From: Symsagittifera roscoffensis
Taxonomy: Eukaryota > Xenacoelomorpha > Acoela > Convolutidae
NCBI RefSeq assembly: GCF_963678635.1
Contig: NC_087070.1
Span: 4,248,539-4,312,538 of the forward strand
Direction of reading: 5' to 3'
Length of the DNA stretch: 64,000 bases
The notes under the pieces are model-generated. The model did no database searches, had not been told where the DNA came from, and saw nothing but the letters and a program-made list of their open reading frames with translations. The translations under genes were made by a program, and so were the position numbers. This document shows positions 11,217-22,573 of the stretch, in pieces. How positions within the stretch are numbered: position 1 is the stretch's first letter; the number at the start of each line of letters is the position of its first letter.

Positions 11217-11819
11217 CTTGAGGGCTCGCTGAGTTTTTTAAACGTTGAATTGAGCAGATTCGGTAACAATATATTCACAAACTGGTACGTGAAACCCATC
11301 AACACGGGGCTCTGCACAGCTTTCTTGTCACCTCGAGATCTAAGATACAAAGAAGCGGTCCCTAGAGCACTTTTTTGAAGAGCTTTCACGATTAGTTTTG
11401 ATTACGATAAATTTTTTGATATATTACGTAAAAACGGGCATTATGACAATCTTCTGATCAGAATAAGCGAATCAGTCGTTTGCAGTGGTAAAACGGCAAA
11501 AAACAGCAGTCTTTCTGACGATTCTAACAAGAAAAATGTGTGTTAAAAGATACCATTCATCTATGACAACATCAAAATCCGGGCACTTAACTAGATCTAT
11601 GGCAAAAACTATGGTTTTTCCACTGTTCACGAGCTGAACACGTCCCAACTTTTCAAGAATAAGGATCAAATTGACACCAACCTGGCTTCATCAGTTGTTT
11701 TTGAGTATTCTTGTCAGGAGTGTAAAACCTCCCACATTGGTGAAACCAGACGTCATTTTTTGTACCAGGGTATATGAACACATGAATCCCAGAGGCAAGA
11801 CAGAATTGTTAAAAAAATC

Positions 11820-11893
11820 CCCATGCCCCTACAAAAACGAACTTGAAAATCCTCATGAAACATCCGGGGACGAAAATTGCTGAACCCATTATT
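11820..11893 (+). repeat. 74-bp direct repeat, right arm
   Basis: Right copy of the 11143-11216 repeat, 677 bases downstream. Here the reading frame continues into the presumed authentic C-terminus of the Penelope-like protein. Partial head-to-tail repeats are typical of these elements. Confidence 0.85.
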
Positions 11894-11935
11894 TTAAAAA
11901 TCGAAACGCGCGGAAAAATTATTCTCAACAAAACT

Positions 11936-14761
11936 TGCAGTTCTTACTGTTTTGGTTTCTGATTTATTTCCCTATGTTTCAATATTTGTACAAACTATAA
12001 TGTCTTGTTGTGTAGTTATGATCTGGAGAATCAGAACATTTTGTAGCGAAATTCAGACCCGTTTAGTTTATGGAGGTGTCTTAAACAAGTGAACCGTCAT
12101 TAGATATAAATTTCATTACAAGGATTGAAATGATTTTTTTTGCAAAAAATGCAACTGAGATAACTAGCTAAAACTTTTCAATCAAGGAGATATTCAGTGT
12201 GTTTCTGTTTTTTGAATTCTTCAAACTGTTCATTACTTTGAAACTATTGATTAAAAACCACTGAAGTTGATTTGTTGAGGTCAGTCAGAGAAAATTACAC
12301 ACTCTGAGGTCAGTCAGAGTGTGTTGATATTTAAAATGTTTTGAAATCATATTTCATTGGCATGTTTCCAACAGCTTGCTCGCACTTGATCACAGCTCGT
12401 TTTTGCACCACGACATTTTTTTTTCTCAAAAAAGTAAAGAAAAGTCTTGAGTTTGATTGCGCAAGTTAATTCACCGACAGTTGAGAGAAGGAATTTTATC
12501 CTACAAAATTCAAGTACAGGATGTCCGACCTAATTGCATATTGACAAACAGTTCAAACATCGACAAAAGTATCTTCGATGCCTACGCAAGCCCCTTACCT
12601 CGTCAAATTTTCCACATGCCCTCGAGATTGGGTATATGTTGACACTTCTCCTGAAAATTCTCGGCAGAAAGCGTCAAGAGACATGGTCTTATCTCTACTT
12701 TTTTTGAAAGTTTTTTTCGGTATTTGTTTAGAAAAACGGAACATTCATTTCAACTTCATAAACTTCCATAATAAACATGCCTGGTTGCAACAGTTTTTTA
12801 TGTGACTCTATTCATTACACAACTAATGAAGTCTAAAAACGACAAGCTGACAGAAACTGCTTTTAGTAATATAAGCGAAAAGTTTCCCCGTTCTTGAGAA
12901 ATTGTTTTTTTTTAATTTCAAAAAATCATTTCCATGATATAGAGTTATATCTGTCAACCAAAAAATGCAATTAACTGACAAGCTATAAGTCAGTAAAGTA
13001 ATAAAGAAAAACTCGCCAATTAATTAACTTGGTGCAGTTTTTTGGCCTAATAATTGCACTCAATTAACTTTTATTATTACGTGGTCTTAACACTGTTTTC
13101 ACTTGCGCCATTGGCAAGAATAGACCGATAGCTCCGCTGTACTTACAGCCGGTACGAGTCTTTTTGTGTTGGTGAATGAGTGTTTGTTGCTAATATTTTT
13201 TTTTCTTATTTTGAAATTGATAGAAATTCGCTCAGCTGTGATACACTGATTGCTGAAAAATATTGTAGTACTAAAAAACTATTCCATATTCAGTATCTGC
13301 ACTGTGTTACTCTAATTAATATCAAATTAACGATTTAAGTGATTTATGACATGTTATTTAATTGTGTTTTTTTTATCAAAAAAACTTTACAATTCTTCCA
13401 TTCTGAAAGTTGAGTTTTTGCATTCCGATTTTTGCGTCACACTCAAATTTCACTTTTACGTTTTGATTTTGATCCAAATTCATTTGCTAAAAACTTCACG
13501 TTGAAGATTTTTGATTTTAAAGCACCTTTCATGATTGATTTTTGATAAGATTTTCGATGTTGAGCATACTGGTTATCTTTTGTCAAAAAACATGCACTAA
13601 AATCAAAGATCTTCAAGGTGATAATTTTTCTTCGAAGTTCGAAATATCGAAATATAAAATAAGTTTTTCAAAAACCTAATCCATTTTTCTGAATTTCTTG
13701 AGCTATTCATTTTTTCGCAACGGCCTTTTGGCTATAATAAAAAAAATGGCGTTACTGCGACTCGCAGAGGATCTATGAAAGGCGGCATTGCAGCCTGGCT
13801 AAGCATAGTTTGTTTCACTTATTTTCCCACATTCCAGACTAAAATCTTTTGTATAGCGACGCTGCTCCTTTTTTTAACAATTCAAGGTCGTTTTTTTGCG
13901 TCTAGAATTTTCATGGTTGTCATTATTACAGCTGAAATTATTCGCGCTGTGGTAAAACTGAAGCTGAAGGTCAAATGAGAGCTCGTCCTCGCACACTATT
14001 ATTGCCTTCGCAATGGATCGATTTTACGGTTGTAGGTTGTATTGCGAAATTTTGAAAACAACAGACTTGTGCACTGAAGAGCAATGATTCGAAGCCCGTT
14101 GAACTCTTCAAATTTTTCAAAACTTGTTATTTTGTGTTTGCAAAAGGCAGAAAATTGTATTTTTCTCTAAAAGTCAGCAAAGCCTGATTTTTCTTTATTT
14201 TTTTGAGAATAAAATTGTATTAACAACAGTAACAGCAAAAACAGACAATTTCCCAAATCAGATATGCAAAGTAAATAAAAATACTTTCATAAAACTCGAA
14301 AAATGAATCGAAAAATATATATTTAGAACTATTGACAAATGATTGTGGTCAGAACCATCTGTGCCATTTCGACGGCAACCGGTTAGTATTTTTTTAAATT
14401 TGTTTTGGTGCTAACTGTAGATAGAGCTTCTAAGCAGCTTCACTTGTATTAACGATAGGGGTAAAAAACCATTAGGTTTTCGTAATTATTATAAACTCAA
14501 TTCCTTGTCATAACCGAAACTATTTTAGGAAAAACGACAAGTTTTTTACAAAATATTTTGAAAAGCTAGTCAACTTTTTTGAAATTTAACTGTTTTAAAA
14601 CGTTTTTCGGGAGACAATTTTTGTTGTCATTGTAAAACTCTAATTATTTTTTGAATGAGTAATTTTTTGCTAATAAGGAGTTGCAAATAACTTTGTACTA
14701 GCACTACAATTAACAGCACTAATTTAAAACAAGTGTGTAAAAAATGCGCTCAAGGTATAAT
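11936..14761. other. Non-coding, no gene seen
   Basis: AT-rich DNA with small frames of 60-75 codons but no recognisable product. A short perfect inverted repeat at 12297-12324 is listed separately. A TGGCGTTACTGCGACTCGCAG stretch near 13745 stands out in GC content but does not match a known feature. Confidence 0.5.
12297..12324. repeat. Short perfect hairpin
   Basis: ACACACTCTGA and TCAGAGTGTGT form 11-bp perfect inverted arms around GGTCAG. A direct copy of GAGGTCAGTCAGAG lies just upstream at about 12277. Function unknown; it could arise by template switching. Confidence 0.7.
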
Positions 14762-14966
14762 GCGGGAGGTATATAAACCAACCAAAGTATAAACCAGTCG
14801 AAGTATCGACCAGCCGAAAATACGTTATTTTGTGTACTGGTTATGTAACAATTATGTAACAGTTACGAAAGTTACGCAAATTCATTCAAATGATTTACTT
14901 TTCGGCTGGCTTATATACTCCGCGCTTTATCGGTGGTTTATACTTCGGCTGGCTTATTTACTCTCG
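14762..14966. repeat. Fold-back repeat with 16-bp subunits
   Basis: The left arm has three consecutive 16-bp units at 14777-14824: ACCAACCAAAGTATAA, ACCAGTCGAAGTATCG and ACCAGCCGAAAATACG. The right arm (14896-14966) holds the same sequence inverted: TTCGGCTGGCTTATATACTC and TTATACTTCGGCTGGCTTAT. The spacer is about 70 bases and contains a short direct repeat of TATGTAAC. No coding capacity. It resembles fold-back DNA transposons, whose long inverted ends are made of short direct repeats. Confidence 0.7.
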
Positions 14967-15844
14967 TGTTCAGTCGGTTTGATGCACCAGGAAAATTTTG
15001 TTCACTAGAACACTAAAACGAAAGCTCGGAAGTAGACGACACACCGGTGACAATTCAAATTTGCTATCACAAATCACTCTTAAAGCCCTGCATTCTCAAT
15101 CCAAAGAGTCCGTAATGAACATAAAATGTTGATCAGTTATTTGGTTAGCAAGTTGACCCTATTGTAAGATTCAAATCTTCAGAAGTACAAAAAAGGTTTT
15201 CCAAAGTTTTCACCTAAAGCTATGATGCGGGGTGCTTTATCAAACAAAAGTTTCTGCCTCGAAATTTTTGAAAATGACTCAATAAACAGCAGAATATGTT
15301 ACATTTTTATGCAAGGTTCTATTCCATATGCAAATACAGTTTTTTTAAATAGCTGGATTGTCAAAGATTATGATGGTGCCAAGTACTTTCCAAGAGACAA
15401 AAATTATCTTCCAAGATTTTTTTTGTTAGTTTTGCTGTAGCTCTTGATGTCACCAAAAGTAATCCTTATGAAAAACATGTGGTTATCTTGGGGAAAAACT
15501 GACAACCAAAACAAAATATTTGATACATCCAACATTTTCTGCACAGAATTACAAATGACTTGAAATGAATTTTGATTCTCTTAATTTCAATGCGTGTTGC
15601 AGTTTTTTTTCAGAATGTTGGATTATTTCTTGAAAAACGTGTCGGCATTTTTCCATGGCCAATTTTTTTGAATTAAGATATACATATTAAAATTGAAAAA
15701 ATAACCTTCAATGTTTTTTCTCGAAATCTGTTAAACGTAAAATCAATGAAAGTTTAGAACCAAAAAAAACTTAAAAATTAGTTTTATAGCTCAAAAACCC
15801 TTCAAAACATAGGACTGTTCGCACAAGTTTATCAAGGAACAATG
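14967..15844. other. Non-coding, no gene seen
   Basis: AT-rich spacer. A 72-codon frame at 15222-15440 has no known domain and no supporting signals. Confidence 0.5.
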
Positions 15845-16265
15845 CAGGAGCGGATCTAGGAATTTTTCGAGGGGGGGGGGCGGATTTTTAAAAAAATTGA
15901 AAATTTTGTCGACCTTTTTTTTAAGTCGTCGACCAAATTGATTTTCCGAGCTCTCTCAAAACACTATAAAAACCGTAACTTGACCAAATTTTCTGCGCCG
16001 CAGGCAAGTTTTTGAAAAAAGGCCAAACAAAAAGGCGTTTTTGGGAACTTCTTAAAAACTTTTGACCAAAAAATCGTGTTTTTTCGGTGCGCACTCTCCC
16101 CTCATAATTAGTATTTATTGGCGCCAAAGGCGCCTTTAGAAAAATTTAGGGGTCCGACAGCCAAAAATTTATAGCTCAAAATAGTTCAAAGGGGGATCCT
16201 TTGGGTCGGCAGGGGGTCGAATCCCTGAGGGGGAAAGCGTCCGCCCCCCGCCCCCCCTAAATAGT
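15845..16265. mobile_element. MITE-like repeat, copy 2
   Basis: Begins CAGGAGCGGATCTAGG followed by a 10-G run. It then repeats the landmarks of 8198-8622 in order: TTTTTTTTAAGTCG, GATTTTCCGAGCTCTC, the palindrome GGCGCCAAAGGCGCC at 16120-16134, and AAAGGGGGATCCTTTGGG. It ends with a C-rich stretch (CCGCCCCCCGCCCCCCC). The LINE-derived piece of copy 1 is absent here. Confidence 0.6.
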
Positions 16266-16979
16266 TTTTGAAATAGGCTTCGCTATCTACATATTCTTCT
16301 TCTTTTGCTCTTAGGTTGTCTGCTCACTTTTATTTAAACGGATGGGTTGCTGGCTACAAACGGCAAATTGCTCATGAGTTCCTTTGGCTACTTCGTTCCT
16401 ATGTAGCGGATTGCATATTAGCAGATTTAAAGAGTAGGCCGACGTCTCCACCTATGGAAATTGGCACCCTCACCTCACAAGGGGTCTTCCATTTGGTACT
16501 ATTTTACGAAACCAATCTTTGGCCGACCGACTTTTAAAACGTTCTTTGGTAAAATTATACACAATTGGATATAGTGCGCTAAAAAAACGAGTTTTTTCGA
16601 TCAAACGTTTCCGAAAGATACTCAAAGACGAAATATTATGTACTTTTGTTCTATAGATTGCTTGCGTCGCAAAAATTAATACTTTAGGAGAAAAATGATA
16701 TTTGTACCGACTTTTTGCAGAAAGTGCGAAATAATGATCTTTGAGGTAGTTTTTTAATCAGTCAAAAGTTAGCGAACTAAATAAAATTTTCTGAGATTTT
16801 TTAGCTATTGATTTTTGAAGATGTCGACTTTTTGAGTTCAAACTCGAAACGATATTTCTCATCCGATTTATTTTTCGTAAAACTCTGGCGGTTTGAAAAT
16901 TTGCTATTTGGTCTCTTTAATACTTTGCTACATGCAAAATATATTACTCTGTATTTTACATAGCATGCAAACCGCAGCA
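16266..16979. other. Non-coding, with a small MITE fragment
   Basis: No gene recognised. At about 16480-16540 a sequence containing GGGTCTTCCATTTGGTAC and GGCCGACCGAC resembles the right-hand part of the MITE-like family, suggesting a fragment. A 60-codon minus-strand frame near 16801 is judged to be chance. Confidence 0.45.
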
Positions 16980-19277
16980 GCAACGTGTTCTTGGACTTCC
17001 ATGGGATCCGATTACGGACACTTACATACTTGATAAGAAACTTTCAAAAATTTCAGCCCAAAAAAGAAATCACCCAACGGATTCTTTTGAAATTTGTGGC
17101 TTCAATCTTTGACCCTCTTGGTTTTGCAGCACATCTAACCATTCGGTTGAGAAAAATTCTTCAGTCAGTTTGGAGCCAAGGCCCTAAATGGGACAAAGTA
17201 ATCGAACCCTCGTCAATTCCAGATTCCATTGAATGGAAAAACGAAATTCAAACCATTGAAACACTTCACGTGCCTAGAAACTTGATCAACAGTACAGAAA
17301 TAATAACTAGAGATCTCAACGTTTTTACAGACGCCTCAGAGTTTGCGCTCTTGGCAGTAGCTTTTCTCGGGATAGCCCACAAAGATAACACCGTGTCGGT
17401 CCAATTTTTGATAGGTAAAGCCCGAGTCGCACCAATAAAGCGAATGACGATACCAAACTTGGAGCTGCAAGCAGTTGTCTACGGTGCGCAAATGGCTAAT
17501 TTCATCGTTGAAGAGTCATATTACAAAATATGCAATCAACATTTTTGGTCAGACAGCACTACTGTTCTGTACTGGTTGAGAACGCCTCAAATTCGACACA
17601 AAATCTTCGTTACAAAACGATTAGCTAAGATTTTGGATATCTGCAACCCTCACGATTGGAAATACGTTCCCACAAAAGATAATCTGGTCGATGACGGCCC
17701 TCGAGGATATACCGTTGAAAAAATGACGATTCAGTCGCGCTGGTTGCAGGGACCACAATTTCTTTGGAAGGACCAATCTCATTGGCCGCAACAAGATCTG
17801 CTTCAATTAAATCAAACCACAGTTCAGATGATGCCGGCTAATATTTCTACTGTTAAATGCCACACGCTAAAACCGCTCAAGTTTAGCAACTGGAACATGC
17901 TCATTCGCTCAGTTGCATTTTGCTACTTGGCTGTCGACAAATTTAAGAAGCGAAGTTCTCATCTAAAATTGTCTCATCATGCGAAAGCTTACATTCACTT
18001 GATACAATTCTGCCAAGAATCTGACTTCTCGGTAGAATACGCTGATTTAAAGAAGAATAGTCATGTTTCTTCATCAAGTAGAATTCGAACTTTGTGGCCA
18101 TTCATCGACGATCACGACCGTATTCGAGCGCGAGATCGCTTGTCCAAAGCACCATTTTTGATCACTTTTAGATATCCCATCATTCTAGATGGATCAAATC
18201 ACATCGTCAAGTTGCTAGTAAAAATCACCCACATAGTGAACAGTCATTCTTGAAATGAACAACCGCGCAGTAGTCTCATGGAAAACTACTGGATCCTCCG
18301 TTGTCGTCTAACTGTAAAGCAGACTATACGAAATAGCCTGTCTTGTCGTAGAATGTTGCAGGAAGTTTCAGCACCCTTCATAGCAGACCTGCCAAAAGAT
18401 CGATTATCGACGGCAAATCATTATCCGTTTTATACTACTGGACTGGACTTCATAGGACTTTTCCCGATTTATGATAACAACAAACGATATTCGAGATATA
18501 TACTTGTCTTCACCTGTTTGGTTGTACGCGCGGTACACTTAGAAGTATCACCAGACTTGTTTACTGACAGCATAATTCATTGCATCAGATGTTTCGTTTC
18601 TCAAAATTCATATGGGACAACGGTTCTTTTTTTGTCAGTGCAAATAAAGTCCTGAAGAGCTCAGTAAGCAACTTGGCTCAAAGTTCTGAGTTCAAAGACA
18701 AACTATTGCTCATGGACATAGATATAGAATGCTTTTTTAACCCACCAGCAGCGCCTCATTTTGGTGGCAGCTGGGAGCGACTAGTTCAAATTTTCAAGAT
18801 ATCTGTCTATAAAGTTATCGGTTCTCAAACACTGCATGATAACACTGCATGATCCAGCATGAACTCGCGTCCTCTAACATAAATGACCCATTGCCGCTCA
18901 CCCCGAATCACTTCATTCTCGGTAGGCTATCAATTAATGTACCATCTAGCATATTTCTGGACAAAACAGTCACTCTTCCCAAATCGTGGAAAAACGCGCA
19001 GTTTCTCGCTCAACAGTTTTGGAATCGTTTCCTCCGTGAGTACCTTCCAGAAAGGCAATTTCGGACTAAGTGTAACACGGCCTCCAACAACTTGGCAGTC
19101 GATGATCTTGTCTGGGTTTTAGAAGATTATACACCAAGGGGTCTTTGGCCTCTCGCTAAAATTCTCGAGGTTCACCCAGCCAGCGACGGAACAGCCAGAT
19201 GGGTGACACTCCAGACTCCTCATGGTAAAAAAGTACGGCCCGTAATTGAACTGTCGAAAGTTTTTCCCAAAGAATGA
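16980..19277 (+). pseudogene. BEL/Pao LTR retrotransposon pol remnant
   Basis: A 422-codon frame from 16985 carries the Pao post-RT region (KFVASIFDPLGFAAH near residue 36) and an RNase H with the acidic triad: VFTDAS (Asp 116), PNLELQ (Glu 160) and FWSDST (Asp 190). In the first 70 bases the true frame is another one (RVLGLPWDP), so a frameshift lies near 17050. The integrase follows in pieces. The zinc-finger remnant at about 18330 (IRNSLSCRRM) has a Ser where a Cys is expected. The core shows GLDFIGLF near 18435, a degenerate WDNGSFFVSANK near 18610 and FGGSWERLV near 18770. The last frame (18849-19277) matches the C-terminal DUF5641-type domain (LTPNHFILGRL, then DDLVWVLED, ending RPVIELSKVFP). 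Gag, protease, RT palm and a 5' LTR are missing. Stops and shifts make it inactive. Confidence 0.92.
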
Positions 19278-19802
19278 TTTTCATTGGCTTCATCTACCTT
19301 TTTGTACTCTCAACAAGTCCTTAAATTCAATTACCAATTATTGCAAAGACTTTACTAGTCATTTCACTTCCTTGATTGCTTTATCCAAGCCATTAAACTG
19401 TCATTACTCGGGCCCGGGTGTCAAGAAAATCTGGTTTTTGGGTTACCGGGGTCTAATTATCTCTAGTACCCCTCCTGTGAGTTTCATAAAGTTAACTGCC
19501 GTAATCTCCTTTTTTGGGAGGCGGGTTTCAATTTTTGTATTTTTTTGAAATTTTGTCTAGTCTTTGTTTGTTTTGGTCATTTTTGTAGCTTCAAAAATTG
19601 TTTACTTCACTACTTTTTGAAATGATTCGTCAATACCGAGCTACGTACTACTCATTCACTTTCACTATACTGCATGAATTTCACAAGGTAAAGTTCTCAA
19701 TCGAAATCTGAGTTTGGTGGAAAAGTGTTAAGAATACCGATTTTACTCACTAAAAAACCCCCATACCCGAACAAATCTTTTACCAGCCCCTATGCTATAA
19801 TA
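19278..19802. other. Non-coding 3' flank of BEL/Pao remnant
   Basis: No gene. This would hold the 3' LTR if one survives, but with no 5' LTR to compare I cannot delimit it. A TGTCAAGAAAATC sequence at about 19429 could be an LTR start; this is a guess. Confidence 0.35.
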
Positions 19803-20548
19803 CAGGGTTGCATGATTAAAATCAACTTGATATAAATCAAAAATTTAAATCCGACTTTAATCAATGAATAAAAATCAAAAGAATCAATTGCCGCGGTAAA
19901 CAATTATGGCAGCTGTGCAAAGTACATACAATGATTGCCTAACTCATTCTTCTACGCACACTTTCAACTTTTACTCAGCTTTACACTTACAATTTGCACA
20001 CTTTCAACTTCCGTATTAAATTGCTTCTTTTTCAGAGCAAGTTGCTTTTGCTCTCGAAATGACAGAAATACTAGCTGACGAAATTTGGCAAAGCTTCAAT
20101 AGAATAACTAAGGTATGACCTATCCAGTTGAGTTGCTCGTCTGAAAAAAGATTAAAACAATACTTTGTGATAGTTTTTTTCAATCAAAACATAGTTTTTT
20201 CTTTTAAGAAGGCAACTCAGGGCCCTGGGCCAATCGTCAAATCTTTCATTTTAAGATGCAAGCCTCAGAAACCGACTGGGAGTAGACAAATGTGGGAAAC
20301 TTGTGTTCAGCTTTCGGGTGCTGAATCAGTAATTTCACTTGAATTAATTGATTCTTGAAACAAAAACGTTATCAATGAAAATTAAAAAAACCAAAGAAAA
20401 ATAGTAAAATTCGGATTTAAATCAATTGAGAATATACACCAGATTTTTATGCTACCTTTCTAAGTTATAGCATCATGGGGTCTTTTTGTTTATACCCCCC
20501 TAAAAGATGAAAAGTCAAAATAAAAGTTTTGTCGCAAAATTGGATCGG
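19803..20548 (+). mobile_element. hAT element copy A, internally deleted
   Basis: Starts with CAGGGTTGCATGATTAAAAT, a plausible hAT terminal sequence. It carries a short first exon at 20059 (ATG, encoding MTEILADEIWQSFNRITK), a 95-base GT...AG intron to 20208, and a second exon start (KATQGPGPIVKSF). At 20262/20263 it jumps directly to the sequence for the transposase end (CCTCAGAAACCGACTGGG). Relative to copy B, 634 bases are missing. The 3' non-coding part (GGATTTAAATCAATTGAGAA; GCATCATGGGGTC) is shared with copies B and C. It runs straight into copy B at about 20549. Confidence 0.7.
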
Positions 20549-21800
20549 TATAACTCATTCTTCTACGCACACTTTCAACTTTTACTCAGCTTTCTACTTA
20601 CAATTTGCACACTTTCAACTTCCGTATTAAATTGCTTCTTTTTCAGAGTAAGTTTCTTTTGCTCTCGAAATGGCAGAAATACTAGCTGACGAAATTTGGC
20701 AAAGCTTCATTAGAATAACTAAGGTATGACCTATCCAGTTGAGTTGCTCGTCTGAAAAAAGATTAAAACAATACTTTGTGATAGTTTTTTTTTAATCAAA
20801 ACATAGTTTTTTCTTTTAAGAAGGCAACTCAGGGCCCTGGGCCAATTGTCAAATCTTTCATGTTCAGATGCAAGGTATCGTGGAAAGGATAAAAAAACAC
20901 GATGCTTGCCCTGCTAGGGTAACAATTGCCGAAGAAAATTGCATAGAAATGCCCAAAGAATATTATGACGCGATAACATACTTGAACTTGAAACACAATA
21001 TTGAAGGTTTTTGTTTACTTCGGAATCCTGTGAGTTACGCTCTGGATAAAAGTCAAGCTTCTGACGTGAACTTGTCAGAAGCTGTCAAAATTTGGCACGA
21101 TCTTTCGGAGGAACTTGGGCTTAGGTTAAGCATCAAGCAAAGGGAGTCATTTGCAAAACGTCGATCAGTGGCGTTGACACCAATGCGTTTGTTCCGTTTT
21201 CACGTGGACCCGAGATACCGTCATGAAAACTTACTGACGACAATTGAAATTGAGTCTGCGCTCAAATTTGCTAGCAGTTTGCACTCGTCTTTGATCGCTA
21301 CTATTCTCCAGTTCAGGGTTGCAGATCCTCCTTTCACGATCATCTTGTTAACAAAAGAAGCAATTTCGGCTGTGAGTCCAACCAGTTCGTGGTCACTGGC
21401 CACTGTTGACGAGAGCCATAAAGATCATATCAGAAAAATTCTTTTGTGCATGTGCACTACAGCCGAGCTGGAAAGGCTTTTCAGCAAATTCGGATTTGTC
21501 CATTCCAGCCTCAGAAACCGACTGGGAGTAGACAAATGTGGGAAACTTGTGTTCAGCTTCCGGGTGCTGAATCAGTAATTTCACTTGAATTAATTGATTC
21601 TTGAAACAAAAACGTTATCAATGAAAATTCAAAAAAAACGAAAGGAAATAGTAAAAATTGGATTTAAATCAATTGAGAATATACACCTGATTTTTATGCT
21701 ACCTTTATATGTTATAGCATCATGGGGTCTTTTTGTTTATACCCCCCTAAAAGATGAAAAGTCAAAATCAAAATTTTGTCGCAAAATTGGATCGGTATTA
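20549..21800 (+). mobile_element. hAT element copy B, internally deleted
   Basis: The 5' part repeats copy A, beginning AACTCATTCTTCTACGCACA. Exon 1 is 20670-20723 (MAEILADEIWQSFIRITK), with a 97-base intron bounded by GTATGA and TTTTAAG (20724-20820). Exon 2 opens KATQGPGPIVKSFMFR and runs into a frameshift; the frame at 20868 continues as the second half of a BED-type zinc finger. The catalytic centre is missing, and the C-terminal domain follows (separate entry). The 3' non-coding sequence resembles copies A and C. Confidence 0.75.
20868..21578 (+). pseudogene. hAT transposase C-terminal fragment (copy B)
   Basis: A 236-codon frame. It starts MQGIVERIKKHDAC, which looks like the His-Cys half of a BED finger. 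It then passes to AVKIWHDLSEELG (about residue 71), LFRFHVDPRYRHENLL (about residue 107; family form LDPRYRG) and SSWSL. It ends in the hAT dimerisation motif: AELERLFSKFGFVHSSLRNR, then LGVDKCGKLVF. Full transposases of this type are usually around 600 residues. The missing part includes most of the RNase H-like catalytic core, so it is not functional as a transposase. It could only act as a domesticated or dominant-negative fragment, for which there is no evidence. Confidence 0.8.
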
Positions 21801-22287
21801 CTAAGAAATGCAGGTTTAGGCTAAGAAATCAATATGGCGCGAGCCAAAACGAACAACTTTCATCTAATTTAGCCGCAAGCAGGTCTTTTTACACTTGTTG
21901 CGGTTTTCATTATCAAAATTTCTCAAATATGAGACAAAATTGCTTTCTGAATAGCCGTTTTTGCAGTTTTCAGAGTTTATTCAAGGCTCTGGGCATCAAC
22001 CTTATGTTTTGTTTTAAAAATCGATCCAAATTTGTAAAAAAAAAATCTTTTTTTAACCATATAGTGGGATATAACCAAAAAGACCCGCATAATGAATCGA
22101 TTTGAATTGTATCTGACAGAGTGTGTCATTACAGCAATGCATTATTAGGTTGTAACATGTTGTCGTTGAGTTGTTGGTAGGCGAGGCAGATTGAGATAGA
22201 GACATATGGCAATAACAAGTCACTCGAGTGTGTAGCTTCCCACTTCACTACACCTCAATTATCCCCTCTCCCCTCCCTCCCGTACCG

Positions 22288-22301
22288 CCCCCCCCCCCCC
22301 C
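22288..22301. repeat. Poly-C run (14)
   Basis: Fourteen C residues following C-rich DNA. The equivalent run in the second duplicate is 20 C (25930-25949), so the tract length differs between copies. Confidence 0.9.
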
Positions 22302-22573
22302 TAACACCACACAATAAGGCACACAAAGTGCAACACTGAAATAACGCTAAATAGTTTGAACATGGCGGCGTATGTAGATAGATAGAATTGCAACAGCAAC
22401 AGGGGGAATATAGGACTGCCTTCACTGCCTATTTTGTGTGTCTATTGAATTGAAACGTCAACTATGCCATGGAAAAATGAGTGACAGCTAACCAAACACA
22501 TTTTCACATATTTGCATATACCCATACCACCATACACTCGTATACACACATGTATAAATAAGAGACTAAGCAC

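Larger units (their letters stand above)
11143..11935 (+). pseudogene. Penelope-like element: RT thumb, GIY-YIG region and C-terminus
   Basis: After a short C-terminal piece (11143-11222), the frame from about 11223 reads like the end of a Penelope-type reverse transcriptase: SLSFLNVELSR, then TNWYVKPINTG (compare the family's YRKPTHTG), then a Tyr-Lys-Glu-Ala-Val motif. Next come NKDQIDTN near 11660 and VVFEYSCQECKTSHIGETRR at about 11694-11753. The last has the Cys-x2-Cys and His-Ile-Gly-Glu-Thr-x-Arg of the GIY-YIG endonuclease found in these elements. The C-terminus KIAEPIILKIETRGKIILN resembles the family's terminal IAEALLIKKxKPxLN. In-frame stops (about 11376, 11548, 11593, 11773) make it a pseudogene. 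The RT palm is missing. Confidence 0.75.

Noticed and set aside
19429-19445. Start of a BEL/Pao 3' LTR
   Set aside because: Only a TGTCAAG-like dinucleotide context supports it, and no second LTR exists in the window for comparison.
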